From positions 1 to 64,000 of the forward strand of contig JACKKP010000001.1 of the NCBI GenBank assembly GCA_024236375.1: 64,000 bases of DNA, in the 5' to 3' direction. Below the pieces are notes generated by a model. The model worked only from the letters and a program-made list of their open reading frames with translations. It did no database searches and was not told the DNA's origin. This document shows positions 18,746-28,528 of this stretch, one piece after another. This stretch comes from Rickettsiaceae bacterium (GTDB lineage: Bacteria > Pseudomonadota > Alphaproteobacteria > Rickettsiales > Rickettsiaceae). Numbering within the stretch: position 1 is the first letter of the stretch; each line of letters begins with the position of its first letter. The position numbers and the translations under genes were made by a program.

Positions 18746-19117
18746 ATGACAAACATAATAGAACAATTTGAAAAAAAGCAGATCAGTGCTTTGACTCAGA
18801 ATAAACAAATTCCAGAATTCAGGGCAGGCGATACTGTAAGAGTGAGCGTGAAAGTAATAGACGGAGCTACTGCACGCGTACAAGCATATGAAGGTGTAGT
18901 GATTGGCATGAGAAATAGAGGCATAGCTTCATCTTTTGTGGTAAGAAAAATTAGTCACGGAGAAGGAGTTGAAAGAAGATTCATGACTTACTCTCCAATT
19001 ATTGACAAAATCGAAGTCAAAAAATATGGTGTTGTACGTCGCGCTAAACTCAACTACTTGCGTAACTTAAGTGGTAGAGCTGCTAGAATTCGCGAAAGAA
19101 GAATAGTACGAAGTTAA
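18746..19117 (+). CDS. rplS: 50S ribosomal protein L19
   Basis: A 123-residue protein matching bL19: FRAGDTVRVSVKV, YEGVVIGMRNRGIASSFVVRK and GVERRFMTYSP segments are all typical, and the C-terminus is basic (RAARIRERR). It is co-oriented with trmD as in most bacteria. A short RBS (GAGAA) precedes the ATG. Confidence 0.97.
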   Translation: MTNIIEQFEKKQISALTQNKQIPEFRAGDTVRVSVKVIDGATARVQAYEGVVIGMRNRGIASSFVVRKISHGEGVERRFMTYSPIIDKIEVKKYGVVRRAKLNYLRNLSGRAARIRERRIVRS

Positions 19118-19129
19118 AATATACTGCTT

Positions 19130-19251
19130 AAAACAAGTATTGTAAGCTTAAGTGATTATTAATCATAATTACTAGCTTTTTTGACAAGGTATTATTACTT
19201 TATCTGGGTAATAACTCACGCAACGAATTAATCAAGCTTAATACTTGTTTT
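19130..19251. repeat. Long imperfect inverted repeat in the rplS/priA convergent gap
   Basis: Left arm 19130-19150 (AAAACAAGTATTGTAAGCTTA) is read here as two blocks, AAAACAAGTATT and AAGCTTA. The right arm 19234-19251 is AAGCTTA followed by ATACTTGTTTT. Pairing gives about 18 base pairs with a 2-nt bulge around an ~83-nt loop, which itself can form a weaker GTATTATTAC/GTAATAAC hairpin. It could be a bidirectional terminator for rplS and priA or a palindromic element remnant. No T-run follows the stem directly. Confidence 0.5.
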
Positions 19252-19352
19252 AGTGATATAATACACTAACGAACTGTTGAGTCTCAGCAAGAAATTGTTG
19301 GGATTAAGTATAAAACATTCAGGATGGTTTATCCATTGATTTATAATGCAGA

Positions 19353-21293
19353 TTAACATAATTCTTGTGGGTCAATATCAATTTTCACTTGATATTTTGA
19401 TGGAATCTTATAATTTCTCATCCATTGAGCTAAATATTTTTGCAAGTTAACTTGTTTTTTAGCAATTACTAATATTTTATATCGATATTTACCAGCAATT
19501 TTATGTATTACTGCTTCAGCTGGTCCCATCAGTTTTACCTCAGACTCGGGGGCTCTAGCTACAAAATTTTTTGCAATCTCTTGCGTTTTTGCTTCATTAC
19601 TTCCTGAAATAATAATTGATGCAACTCTACTAAACGGAGGCATATTATGTTGTTTCCGAACTTCCATTTCGTAATCTATATATTCCTTCTCACGACCACT
19701 TGTAATTGCTTCAATTAATCTACTATTAGGCATATAAGTCTGTAACATCACTGTACCTTTTTTATTTTCCCTACCAGCTCTTCCACCTACCTGATACAAC
19801 AACTGAAAGCTACGCTCTCCAGCACGCAAATCACTACTTATAAAACCACTATCTGCATCAATTATTATAACTAATGTAAGGTTAGCAAAATGATATCCTT
19901 TGGTGATTACTTGAGTTCCTATCATAATATCTATTATGCCCTGTTCCATATCATATAATAATTCTTGCCCCAATTTATCTGATAAATTTTGGTCACGACT
20001 CAAAGTGGCTATTTTAATATCAGGAAAATATGATTTTAATTCTTCTTCAATTCGTTCAATGCCCGGACCGTAAAAAATAATATTATCGCTTTTTTGACAT
20101 TCAGGACAATTTTTATAAATAGATTTAGTAAAACCACAATGATGACATTGCAACTGATTTTTATTTTTATGTACCACCATCGCTACAGAACATTCAGGAC
20201 ATTGTACTTTATGCCCACATGAACTACAAATCATGAGAGGTGCATAACCTCGTCTATTTAGGAAAATCATTACCTGCTCATGCTTTGCAAGATTTTGTTT
20301 GATCGCATTTAGTGCTTTTTGAGACAACCATTGACCAGCAAATAATTTTTCCTGTTTCATATCGATTATGTGTATTGCAGGTAGTAGCGCTTTATTATGT
20401 CTACTCTTTAGTTCAACTAATTGATATTTTTCTAATGCTACATTATTAATTGATTCTATAGAAGGTGTCGCAGAAATCAGTAAAATTTTGCAATTTTCGA
20501 TATGACCCTTCAGCACACTCATATCTCTTGCATTATATAGAACTCCACTATTCTGTTTGTAAGAAATATCATGTTCTTCGTCGACCACGATTATTCCTAA
20601 ATTTTTATAAGGTAAAAATAATGCACTCCGTGTTCCTATAATAATTTTTACATTACCTGTGATAACACCTCTTAGAATACGCTTCTTATGTGCTTTGCTA
20701 ACTGAAGAATTCCATATTATTGGTTCAAAACCAAACCGTTGTCTAAAACGTGCAATAATTTGCTGACTCAAAGCAATTTCTGGCAACATTAACAGCCCTT
20801 GCTTACCTTGCTTCAATTGATCCATAATTGCATGAAAATATACTTCTGTTTTACCTGAGCCAGTGACACCTTTAATTAATATCGGTTTATTAGTTACATT
20901 AATTATATCTAAACAATTTTTTTGTTCTTGCGATAACGTAGCAAGCTTTGATTCAAGACTAATTGCCTGAGATGTAATTTTTATTGGTGTTTCATTAATA
21001 TCTACAGGTAATACAAGTTTTGCTATTAAACTGAGTTCTGCTAAATAATATGCACTAGCCCTTTTCATAAAATGCATCAAGTGAGCAGAGATATGACAAG
21101 AAAAATACTGTTCATCAATGATATTTTTAAGTTCTATATCCAGCTTATCTTGTGATAACTCCCAGACAATACCAGTGACTATTATGTTTCTAAATGGCAC
21201 CTGAATTAATGTACCTATTTTATATTCTATTTGAGAGCGATAATATAATAGGGGTAATTTAACCTTTGGTAGTAAAATTTTATATACATACAT
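19353..21293 (-). CDS. priA: Primosomal protein N' (replication restart helicase PriA)
   Basis: A 646-residue superfamily 2 helicase. Walker A GVTGSGKTEVYF is near residue 140, the DEEH box follows, then a paired zinc-binding region CSSCGHKVQCPEC ... CHHCGFTKSIYKNCPEC, then helicase motifs V/VI (GTQVITKGYHFANLTLV, QVGGRAGR). It is shorter than the ~730 residues of E. coli PriA, mainly at the N-terminal DNA-binding domain, as seen in reduced alphaproteobacteria. It restarts stalled replication forks. Confidence 0.96.
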   Translation of the reverse strand: MYVYKILLPKVKLPLLYYRSQIEYKIGTLIQVPFRNIIVTGIVWELSQDKLDIELKNIIDEQYFSCHISAHLMHFMKRASAYYLAELSLIAKLVLPVDINETPIKITSQAISLESKLATLSQEQKNCLDIINVTNKPILIKGVTGSGKTEVYFHAIMDQLKQGKQGLLMLPEIALSQQIIARFRQRFGFEPIIWNSSVSKAHKKRILRGVITGNVKIIIGTRSALFLPYKNLGIIVVDEEHDISYKQNSGVLYNARDMSVLKGHIENCKILLISATPSIESINNVALEKYQLVELKSRHNKALLPAIHIIDMKQEKLFAGQWLSQKALNAIKQNLAKHEQVMIFLNRRGYAPLMICSSCGHKVQCPECSVAMVVHKNKNQLQCHHCGFTKSIYKNCPECQKSDNIIFYGPGIERIEEELKSYFPDIKIATLSRDQNLSDKLGQELLYDMEQGIIDIMIGTQVITKGYHFANLTLVIIIDADSGFISSDLRAGERSFQLLYQVGGRAGRENKKGTVMLQTYMPNSRLIEAITSGREKEYIDYEMEVRKQHNMPPFSRVASIIISGSNEAKTQEIAKNFVARAPESEVKLMGPAEAVIHKIAGKYRYKILVIAKKQVNLQKYLAQWMRNYKIPSKYQVKIDIDPQELC

Positions 21294-21492
21294 AATTGTT
21301 TTAGAACATAAAATGTGTTGCTAATTTTGATAATAACAAATTTATTATCTACTATCAGTAAAATCTATCCTGCTGAATTTTTCTCTAGTGTAAATTATTT
21401 TTCTATAACCTACATAATGAATTTATTTGCTTAATGGATTTTTTATTGTTATTAAAAACTCAATAAGTATAACAAAAACAATTAAAAATAAT

Positions 21493-22260
21493 ATGTTCCA
21501 AACTAAACCCTATCATAGCAACATTCAAACCCAACAAACAATAAATAGTTCATTATCAGATGAGCTGAGTAATATAAAGTATAAAACTACTAATCCACCC
21601 TTTTCTAAAAACAATTTATATTTTGCGATTGCACATGGATATATAGACGTAGTAGAAAAAATGACATTATACCATCATCCACAAGAAAATTTGGACCTGA
21701 TTAATTTAATGTTAATTGCTGTTAATAATAATCAAGTTAACGTACTAGATTATTTATATAAAAGATTTGGAAATAAGAAAGCTTTAAATTACTACAGCGT
21801 ACGTACTCCTACAAATGATAGTTTTTTGGCAATAGCTTCTAAGCATAGAAATTTAGAAATGGTAAAAAAGTTATTATCATTTAATGCAGACCCCAATATC
21901 GGAAATCATAAAACTAATATGCCTTTAATAAATGCTATATTAAATGGTGATAAGAAAATTGTTAAAGCTTTGATAAAAGGAGGTGCTAGATTAGACGTAG
22001 TATCAGTACGTAGCTTTAGTGAAATAGACAAAGATGGTAACTGCAAGTTTTTTGAAGAAAAAATTACAGTTCTAGAAGCGATAAAAAAAGCTCCAAATTC
22101 AGAGAAAATGTCTAACTATCTGCAAGAAATACAGAATAGAGGAGAATTTTTTACTAACGAAATATTGTCTAATGGTGCTAGTTCTTGCATTTTCGACAAT
22201 TTAGACCTACAAAACCAGCAAACTTCAGAGATAATGGGAAAAGAGATAACTGATATATAA
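21493..22260 (+). CDS. Ankyrin-repeat protein
   Basis: About 255 residues from the ATG at 21493; an in-frame upstream start at 21427 would add 22 residues. Ankyrin-type helical pairs are visible: NLYFAIAHGYIDVVEKM, LMLIAVNNNQVNVLDYL, FLAIASKHRNLEMVKKLLSFNADPN and PLINAILNGDKKIVKALIKGGA. The repeats are followed by a charged tail of ~60 residues. No signal peptide is seen. Ankyrin proteins of intracellular bacteria are often secreted into the host, but nothing here shows secretion. It stands alone between priA and typA. Confidence 0.8.
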   Translation: MFQTKPYHSNIQTQQTINSSLSDELSNIKYKTTNPPFSKNNLYFAIAHGYIDVVEKMTLYHHPQENLDLINLMLIAVNNNQVNVLDYLYKRFGNKKALNYYSVRTPTNDSFLAIASKHRNLEMVKKLLSFNADPNIGNHKTNMPLINAILNGDKKIVKALIKGGARLDVVSVRSFSEIDKDGNCKFFEEKITVLEAIKKAPNSEKMSNYLQEIQNRGEFFTNEILSNGASSCIFDNLDLQNQQTSEIMGKEITDI

Positions 22261-22389
22261 AGCCAAATAATTTTCATTAATTACATTAAAATTATATTAA
22301 AGTAGGTATAAACGAAATTTATATATTTAATAGTCGAATAAAGGTCGTTCTACTTGCGTTGGATATATTATATTCTTATATTATCTACT

Positions 22390-24210
22390 TTATATATTTT
22401 TAGACATCTTCTTTCTTTCGTTAGGATCTAGATATTTCTTTCTCATTCTGATAGATTTTGGAGTGATTTCAACTAACTCATCTTCTTGAATATATGCAAT
22501 TGATTGTTCTAAAGTTAATTGACGAGGTGTTGTTAATCTAATTGCTTCGTCTTTACCACTTGCACGCACATTAGATAATTGTTTGGATTTAATTGGATTA
22601 ACCTCCAAGTCATTTTCTCTATTATGTTCACCAATGATCATTCCCTTATAAACAGGCACACCAGGATTTACAAACATTACACCTCTATCTTCCAAATTCC
22701 ATAAAGCATATGCAACAGCATTACCATCTTCCATTGAAACTAACACGCCATTTTTACGACCTTCAATTTTTCCACAATAAGGAATATATGAATGGAAAGT
22801 TCTGCTCATTACCCCAGTACCGCGTGTTTCTGTTAAAAAAGTTCCGTGATAACCGATCAACCCTCTGGAAGGAGCAAGAAAAGTAATTCTAGTTTTACCA
22901 GTACCTGTCTCTCTCATATCTATCATTTGAGCTTTACGGAAATTCATCGACTCAACTACATTACCCACAAATTCTGAATCAATATCTATTTGCACTTCTT
23001 CAGCAGGCTCTAATTTTTGGCCATTTGTATCTTGCTTAAATAGTACAGTAGGTCTACTAATTGACATTTCGAACCCTTCTCTACGCATCGTTTCAATTAA
23101 TACACCAAGTTGTAACTCACCCCTACCAGCTACCTCAAAAGAATCAGCTTTATCAGTTAATGTCAGCTTAATTGCAACGTTGCCTTCTACTTCTCTCATT
23201 AGACGAGCTTTTAGAACTTGTGAAGTAAGCTTATCCCCTTCTTTACCTGCTAAAGGTGAATCATTTATTGAGAACACCATTGACAATGTCGGTGGATCTA
23301 TTGGTTGTGCTTTTAATGGTTTATCTACTTCTAAAGATGCAATTGTATCTGCAACGTTCGCTTTCTCGAGACCAGCTATAGCTATAATATCACCAGCTGT
23401 TGCCTGCTCAACTGGTACTCTCTCAAGCCCTCTAAAAGTGAGTATTTTAGTGATTTTTTTGTTCTCAACAATATTACCTTCATGAGTAATAACTTTAATA
23501 GGCATATTAATTTTAATATGGCCACTCTCAACTCTTCCGGTCAAAATTCTACCTAAATAGGAATCATATTCTTTAGTAGTTACAATCATAGAAAATGGAG
23601 CTTCCTCATTTAACTTAGGAGCATCCACATGAGTTAAGATAGTATCAAATAATATGTTTAAATTTTCTCGTGGATCTGTTAATTCTTTTACTGCCCAACC
23701 ATTTCTACCTGAGGCATATATTACAGGAAAATCTAATTGATCATCATTAGCATCTAATGCTAAAAATAAATCAAAAATTTCATCTAATACTTCATTTTCT
23801 CTTGCATCAGAACGATCAATTTTATTGATCACTACGATAGGTTTCAAGCCTAATTTGAGAGCTTTACCTAATACAAATTTTGTTTGAGGCATTGGTCCTT
23901 CTGCGGCATCTACCAATAATACCACACCAGAAACCATACTTAAAATGCGCTCTACTTCACCGCCAAAATCTGCGTGGCCAGGTGTATCTATAATATTAAT
24001 TTTTACATCTTTCCAACTAACACCAGTACATTTTGCTAGAATAGTAATACCGCGCTCTTTTTCAAGATCATTAGAATCCATTGCTCTTTCATTAATATTT
24101 TGATTTTCGCGGAATAATCCACTTTGTAACAATAAATTATCAATTAGTGTAGTTTTACCATGATCTACGTGCGCTATAATTGCTATATTTCTTACAAGTA
24201 AAGAAGACAT
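22390..24210 (-). CDS. typA: Ribosome-associated GTPase TypA/BipA
   Basis: A 606-residue translational GTPase of EF-G type. G1 AHVDHGKTTL (residues 13-22), G2 region ERGITI, G3 DTPGHADFGGEVE and G4 NKIDR are intact, followed by the beta-barrel domain, the EF-G-like domain (AGRGELQLGVLIE) and the BipA-specific C-terminus with PKSIRMRKKYLD. It aids ribosome assembly and stress or cold growth. Monocistronic here. Confidence 0.97.
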   Translation of the reverse strand: MSSLLVRNIAIIAHVDHGKTTLIDNLLLQSGLFRENQNINERAMDSNDLEKERGITILAKCTGVSWKDVKINIIDTPGHADFGGEVERILSMVSGVVLLVDAAEGPMPQTKFVLGKALKLGLKPIVVINKIDRSDARENEVLDEIFDLFLALDANDDQLDFPVIYASGRNGWAVKELTDPRENLNILFDTILTHVDAPKLNEEAPFSMIVTTKEYDSYLGRILTGRVESGHIKINMPIKVITHEGNIVENKKITKILTFRGLERVPVEQATAGDIIAIAGLEKANVADTIASLEVDKPLKAQPIDPPTLSMVFSINDSPLAGKEGDKLTSQVLKARLMREVEGNVAIKLTLTDKADSFEVAGRGELQLGVLIETMRREGFEMSISRPTVLFKQDTNGQKLEPAEEVQIDIDSEFVGNVVESMNFRKAQMIDMRETGTGKTRITFLAPSRGLIGYHGTFLTETRGTGVMSRTFHSYIPYCGKIEGRKNGVLVSMEDGNAVAYALWNLEDRGVMFVNPGVPVYKGMIIGEHNRENDLEVNPIKSKQLSNVRASGKDEAIRLTTPRQLTLEQSIAYIQEDELVEITPKSIRMRKKYLDPNERKKMSKNI

Positions 24211-24351
24211 AAGTATATTTAAATTTTTTAAGAGAAGGAGGCTATTATAACTATAATTAATAAAAATACAATTTTAAAAAATATTGCTTTGGCAGACGAC
24301 CAAGAATTATAGTAATATACTACTATGACATAATTACTTCAATGGCCCAGA

Positions 24352-24459
24352 ATGAGTGGAAATAATAAAAATCAAAAGCAAAAAAATTATGTATTATTAA
24401 TATGTGTCGTGGCCCTCATAATAATGATATATTTTACAACCATAGTTAAATTATCTTAA
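24352..24459 (+). CDS. CoxF-like single-span micropeptide
   Basis: A 35-codon frame starting ATG at 24352: a basic N-terminus (NNKNQKQKN) followed by one hydrophobic span VLLICVVALIIMIYFTTIVKL. The layout and the final TIVKL resemble the small CoxF proteins encoded beside cytochrome c oxidase assembly genes in Alphaproteobacteria. It overlaps no other gene and lies 80 bp before the cupredoxin gene. No cox genes are adjacent in the window, so the name rests on composition and the short C-terminal match. Confidence 0.45.
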   Translation: MSGNNKNQKQKNYVLLICVVALIIMIYFTTIVKLS

Positions 24460-24539
24460 TGCATAACGTAATGTATTAGTATACTTGTGTAGTCGGATAT
24501 TTTGGTATAAAATTATATACACAACTTTTTAGAGTAGTA

Positions 24540-24971
24540 ATGAAAAATTTATATATATTTATATTAGTTATATATTGTGTAATAGCGAATAGTTATGCAA
24601 ATAACTCAGAAAATTTGGTAGGGCCTTCTTGTAACGAAATATCTAATACAGAAGAAAAATCCAAATTATTATCTCTCCTTGATAGCACAGATACTCTATT
24701 AGAAATCGATCTATATTTGCGTGATCACAAATTTTCTCCTGAAATTATCAAAATCCCTTCTGAACGCAAAGTCAGGCTTACTATACATAATCAAGATCCA
24801 ACAATAGAAGAATTTGAAAGTCATGATCTCAAAAGAGAAAAGATAATTCTAGCTAACTCAAAGGCATTAATTATCCTTGCTCCATTGAAGAAAGGAATAT
24901 ATAAATTTGTTGGTGAATTTCATGAAGAGACAGCACAAGGCAAAATTATCGTAGAAGATGTGGTAAGATAA
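24540..24971 (+). CDS. Periplasmic cupredoxin-domain protein linked to FTR1 iron permease
   Basis: A 143-residue protein with a cleavable signal peptide (hydrophobic core YIFILVIYCVIANSYA). The body has the cupredoxin-1 pattern: an N-terminal beta region, FSPEIIKIPSERKVRLTIHNQDPTIEEFESHDL with the EEFESHDL copper-ligand loop, then a Gly-Tyr-type FVGEFHEETAQGKIIVE ending. This is the EfeO/P19-associated cupredoxin type found next to FTR1 permeases. It ends 10 bp before the permease gene, so they form an operon and it probably handles copper-dependent oxidation or delivery of Fe. Confidence 0.8.
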   Translation: MKNLYIFILVIYCVIANSYANNSENLVGPSCNEISNTEEKSKLLSLLDSTDTLLEIDLYLRDHKFSPEIIKIPSERKVRLTIHNQDPTIEEFESHDLKREKIILANSKALIILAPLKKGIYKFVGEFHEETAQGKIIVEDVVR

Positions 24972-24981
24972 GAGGGGAAAT

Positions 24982-25821
24982 ATGTTTAAAATAGCAGTTG
25001 TTATTTTTAGAGAATGTTTAGAAATTGCTTTATTATTCGGCATAATACTTGCCGCAACGAAACCTATTAATAAATCACGTATATATATCATCACTGGTGC
25101 TTTAATAGGTTTGGTAATTGCAGCTTTATCTGCATTTTTTGCAGAATCAATTACTCAAAGTTTTAATGGATTTGGTGATGAAATAGTTGATTCTGGTATA
25201 ATATTATTTACTGCGTTAATGATCAGCTGGACCGTGGTATGGATGCAAGGTTACAGTAGCAAAATAAGAAATAATTTAAATCAATTATCAGAAAATATAA
25301 ATGCAGGAACAGCAAGTAAATATAGTTTGATTATTATGATCAGTACTGTAGTTTTACGTGAAGGAGTGGAGATTATTTTATTCGTATATAGCATATCCTC
25401 TGCAAATAAAATCAGTGCATCAGAAGCTATGATGGGTTTTAGTCTTGGATGTTTTACAGGCTTCTTAACTGGTTCTATAATTTATATGGGTCTCATTAAA
25501 TATGCTGGTAGATATATTTTCCAAATTTCAAGCATAATGCTAACATTAATTGCAGCGGGTTTATCTTCAGAAGCAGCTGGGATATTAACTTCTTCAGGTG
25601 TAATCAATTTGATGTCTGATCAAGTGTGGGATACTTCATGGTTGATAGGAGATGAAAGTATTTTAGGTAAGTTATTTAATATTACTTTCGGTTATGACTC
25701 TAGACCTAATGGTATGCAAATCACTTTCTATGTAATGAGTATATTAATTACTATGACATTGTCAAAAATACGAAGTAGCTGCAATAGCAGTGTAAATAAA
25801 ATTATTTCATTAAAAACTTAA
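24982..25821 (+). CDS. FTR1-family high-affinity iron permease
   Basis: A 279-residue inner-membrane protein with seven hydrophobic segments. Both halves carry the R-E-x-x-E iron-binding motif: FRECLEIALLFGI at the N-terminus and LREGVEIILFVYS near residue 128. Length equals bacterial EfeU/FTR1 proteins. A good RBS (AGAGGGGAAA) precedes the ATG. Together with the upstream cupredoxin this is a ferrous/ferric iron uptake unit. Downstream yciB follows by 15 bp. Confidence 0.88.
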   Translation: MFKIAVVIFRECLEIALLFGIILAATKPINKSRIYIITGALIGLVIAALSAFFAESITQSFNGFGDEIVDSGIILFTALMISWTVVWMQGYSSKIRNNLNQLSENINAGTASKYSLIIMISTVVLREGVEIILFVYSISSANKISASEAMMGFSLGCFTGFLTGSIIYMGLIKYAGRYIFQISSIMLTLIAAGLSSEAAGILTSSGVINLMSDQVWDTSWLIGDESILGKLFNITFGYDSRPNGMQITFYVMSILITMTLSKIRSSCNSSVNKIISLKT

Positions 25822-25836
25822 TCTCAGTCGGCAAAA

Positions 25837-26373
25837 ATGATAAAATTTTTAGTAGAACTTCTTCCTTTATTGGCATTTTTTATTGGATATAAAACTCAAG
25901 ATATATTTGCTGGGACATTATATATGCTTATTGCCTCCGTAATTTCTATTATATCCCTATATATCATTGAGAAACAAATTAATAAAACAAGCTTGATATC
26001 TACAGTTTTAATCCTAATTTCAGGAAGTCTAACTTTAATTAGTGGTGATTCACAATTTGTTAAAATGAAACCTACAATATTATATACATTATTTGCATTC
26101 ATTTTATTATATACTAACTCCCAAGGGCGCCCTGCAGTAAAGTATCTTTTTCGGTCTACTATTAGTATGGAAGAAGATAAATGGAAAATACTTAACACAA
26201 AATTTATGTACTTTTTCTTTTCTATGGCAATTATAAATGAAATAATATGGCGTAGTTACTCCGAGAGCATATGGGTTAATTTTAAGGTATTTTGGACTCT
26301 CCCTATCACAATGGGTTTTATTTTATATCAAATACCATTTTTGTTAAAGCACAAACTTAACGATGACATTTAA
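25837..26373 (+). CDS. yciB: YciB family inner-membrane septation protein
   Basis: A 178-residue protein with about five membrane spans. LVELLPLLAFFIGYK at the start, the SGSLTLISGDSQFVKMKPTILY central loop and NEIIWRSYSESIWVNFKVF near the C-terminus are family signatures (intracellular septation protein A). It contributes to envelope integrity and septation. Its stop overlaps the convergent mrp stop by 4 bp. Confidence 0.93.
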   Translation: MIKFLVELLPLLAFFIGYKTQDIFAGTLYMLIASVISIISLYIIEKQINKTSLISTVLILISGSLTLISGDSQFVKMKPTILYTLFAFILLYTNSQGRPAVKYLFRSTISMEEDKWKILNTKFMYFFFSMAIINEIIWRSYSESIWVNFKVFWTLPITMGFILYQIPFLLKHKLNDDI

Positions 26374-27383
26374 GAAACTCTCACTATTGATTCTAGCTTA
26401 CTTAGTACATCACTATATTTATATAATGTATTGCCTGCATCGCAATCCTCTGCAAGGCCAGGGATAATAGGTAAATGTATTATATTGGACACACCAAAAT
26501 TCTGCGCTATTTCTATTCCAGCATTACCAGGAAATATTTTAACTTTTTTGCCTGAATTAGGATCTATTAAATAACTCATATTTTCTATAATTGCTGCTAT
26601 TTTGATACCAAATTTTTGATATAAATTAATCGATTTTTCGACATCAATTTGGGATATTTTTTGCGGCAATGTTGTAATACATACGCAATCTATATGATAA
26701 TTTTGTAACAAACTTAAATGTATGTCACCAGTACCAGGTGGTGCATCAATTAGTAGGTAGTCTAATTCTCCCCAATTTGTCAGTGACATTAATTGGTAAA
26801 TAGCCTTACTGGCCATTGGGCCTCTCCAACTAAGGGCTGATTTAGAATCTGCTAAAAAACCTATAGAATTTAATAAAATACCCGCTTTTTCTATAGGGAT
26901 CATTCTATTATTTTCTACTTGAGGTTTTTTATTAACATTAAATATATTAGGTATTGAAGGACCATAAATATCAGCATCTACTATCCCGACTTTTTTACCT
27001 ATATTTTTCAGCGCATAGGCAAGTAGTGCTGTCAGAGTTGATTTTCCTACACCCCCTTTCCCTGATGCGATTAAACACACATTTTTTACTCCATCCAAGA
27101 CAATTTTTGGCTGCGGAGTTGATCCAGAACCTTCTTTATGGCTAGTTAACACTATATTGGCTTGAATATCGGGGATTTGTTTTTCTATTTTGTCGATTAG
27201 AATTTGTCTAACTTGCTTTGCTTCTTCAATATCAATCTTGCTAATATCCAAAGAGCAACCAAATTTATTATCCTTAAAAATAAATTTAGAAATTCTAGAT
27301 TTTACAGTACTATTATCCGAAAAGGTCATCTTTTCAATAATAATATTAATTATATTTGTTTTAGACTCTATCATTTCTTGCAA
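26370..27383 (-). CDS. Mrp/NBP35-type ATP-binding Fe-S carrier protein
   Basis: A 337-residue cytosolic P-loop ATPase. The deviant Walker A ASGKGGVGKST is near residue 107, with DADIYGPSIPN and LIDAPPGTGD downstream, all Mrp/ApbC hallmarks. About 95 residues precede the P-loop in place of the usual DUF59 domain and match it only weakly. The family carries and transfers 4Fe-4S clusters, for example to complex I subunits, which fits the nearby nuo operon. Divergent from hflK by 75 bp. Confidence 0.93.
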   Translation of the reverse strand: MQEMIESKTNIINIIIEKMTFSDNSTVKSRISKFIFKDNKFGCSLDISKIDIEEAKQVRQILIDKIEKQIPDIQANIVLTSHKEGSGSTPQPKIVLDGVKNVCLIASGKGGVGKSTLTALLAYALKNIGKKVGIVDADIYGPSIPNIFNVNKKPQVENNRMIPIEKAGILLNSIGFLADSKSALSWRGPMASKAIYQLMSLTNWGELDYLLIDAPPGTGDIHLSLLQNYHIDCVCITTLPQKISQIDVEKSINLYQKFGIKIAAIIENMSYLIDPNSGKKVKIFPGNAGIEIAQNFGVSNIIHLPIIPGLAEDCDAGNTLYKYSDVLSKLESIVRVS

Positions 27384-27457
27384 AAATTTTTTACTGATAA
27401 TATATTACTATTTTGATTTATTCAAATTTTCTAAAATAATAGCTGCGATATTGCGAA

Positions 27458-28519
27458 ATGACTCAAATTTTTAAAAATATGATTTTTATAAAATCACCTT
27501 GGTCTAATTTAGACGAAGACAAAGACCCCCAAGAAGAAAATATTTTCACTCGCAAGAGAAAGAACAAATTTGATTTTGGTGATTTTCAATTCGACGTTAA
27601 TCCTAAAATTATATTATTAGTAATTGCAGTCATCATTGCCTTGTGGCTAAGTTCAGGTATCTATAAAGTAGAGGAAGGAGAACAAGCTTTAGTAGTACGG
27701 TTTGGTAAAATAAATCGTATAGGGAGGCCTGGACTAAATTATTACATTCCAGAACCGATAGAAAAGATTTATGTAGAAAAAGTTGATCAATCAAGAAGAA
27801 TAGAAGTTGGTTATAGGTCAAATGGCAGAATAAATAATAATGGTAGTGTTAACGATATAAGGAATGAAAGTATAATGCTTACCGGAGACGAAAACATAGT
27901 AAGTTTACATATAGATGTAACATGGCACATTGACAACTTACCAGCTTATATTTTCAATATCAGTGATCAGGAAGCTACTGCAAAAGCAGTAGCTGTTAGT
28001 GCAATTCGTGAGGTAGTTGGGAATACTCCAATTAGTTCTATCTTATCCAATAAAAAACAAATGATAGCAGAACAAATTGAGAAATTAATGCAAGTAATGC
28101 TCTCTCAATATAAATCAGGAATTGTCATAGAACAAGTGAAGTTACTCAGAGCAGAGCCACCTGAGGAGGTAATTGCTGCTTATCGTGATGTGCAAACAGC
28201 CAAAGCTGATAAAGAAAAAATTATCAATCAGGCTGAGGCATATAAAAATGATATATTACCAAGAGCCCGCGGAGAAGCTGCAAAGATAATAGAGGAGGCA
28301 AATGCTTATAACCTTTCTCTTATTTCTCATGCGAAAGGAGATTCTGCGAGATTTGATGAGATCTATGAACAATATAAAAACAATAAAATTATCACTAAAA
28401 ATAGATTATATATCGAAACTATCGAATCAATTTTACAAAATTCTACTAAAGTAATTATGGGAAGTGATCACGTGTTACCTCATATGTCTGTAGGAAAAAA
28501 TAATTTACTTAATAAATAA
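27458..28519 (+). CDS. hflK: FtsH-modulating membrane protein HflK
   Basis: A 353-residue SPFH/band-7 protein. A short cytoplasmic tail (SPWSNLDEDKDPQEE) precedes one membrane span (IILLVIAVIIALWLSSG), then YKVEEGEQALVVRFGK and the PHB domain, then a coiled-coil C-terminus in the periplasm. With HflC it forms a cage around the FtsH protease. An in-frame Met at 27479 is an alternative start. First gene of hflK-hflC-htrA. Confidence 0.95.
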   Translation: MTQIFKNMIFIKSPWSNLDEDKDPQEENIFTRKRKNKFDFGDFQFDVNPKIILLVIAVIIALWLSSGIYKVEEGEQALVVRFGKINRIGRPGLNYYIPEPIEKIYVEKVDQSRRIEVGYRSNGRINNNGSVNDIRNESIMLTGDENIVSLHIDVTWHIDNLPAYIFNISDQEATAKAVAVSAIREVVGNTPISSILSNKKQMIAEQIEKLMQVMLSQYKSGIVIEQVKLLRAEPPEEVIAAYRDVQTAKADKEKIINQAEAYKNDILPRARGEAAKIIEEANAYNLSLISHAKGDSARFDEIYEQYKNNKIITKNRLYIETIESILQNSTKVIMGSDHVLPHMSVGKNNLLNK

Positions 28520-28528
28520 TAAAAGCTA

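Noticed and set aside
19252..19352. Possible tRNA or small RNA between the inverted repeat and priA
   Set aside because: No cloverleaf can be formed and no conserved RNA motif is visible.
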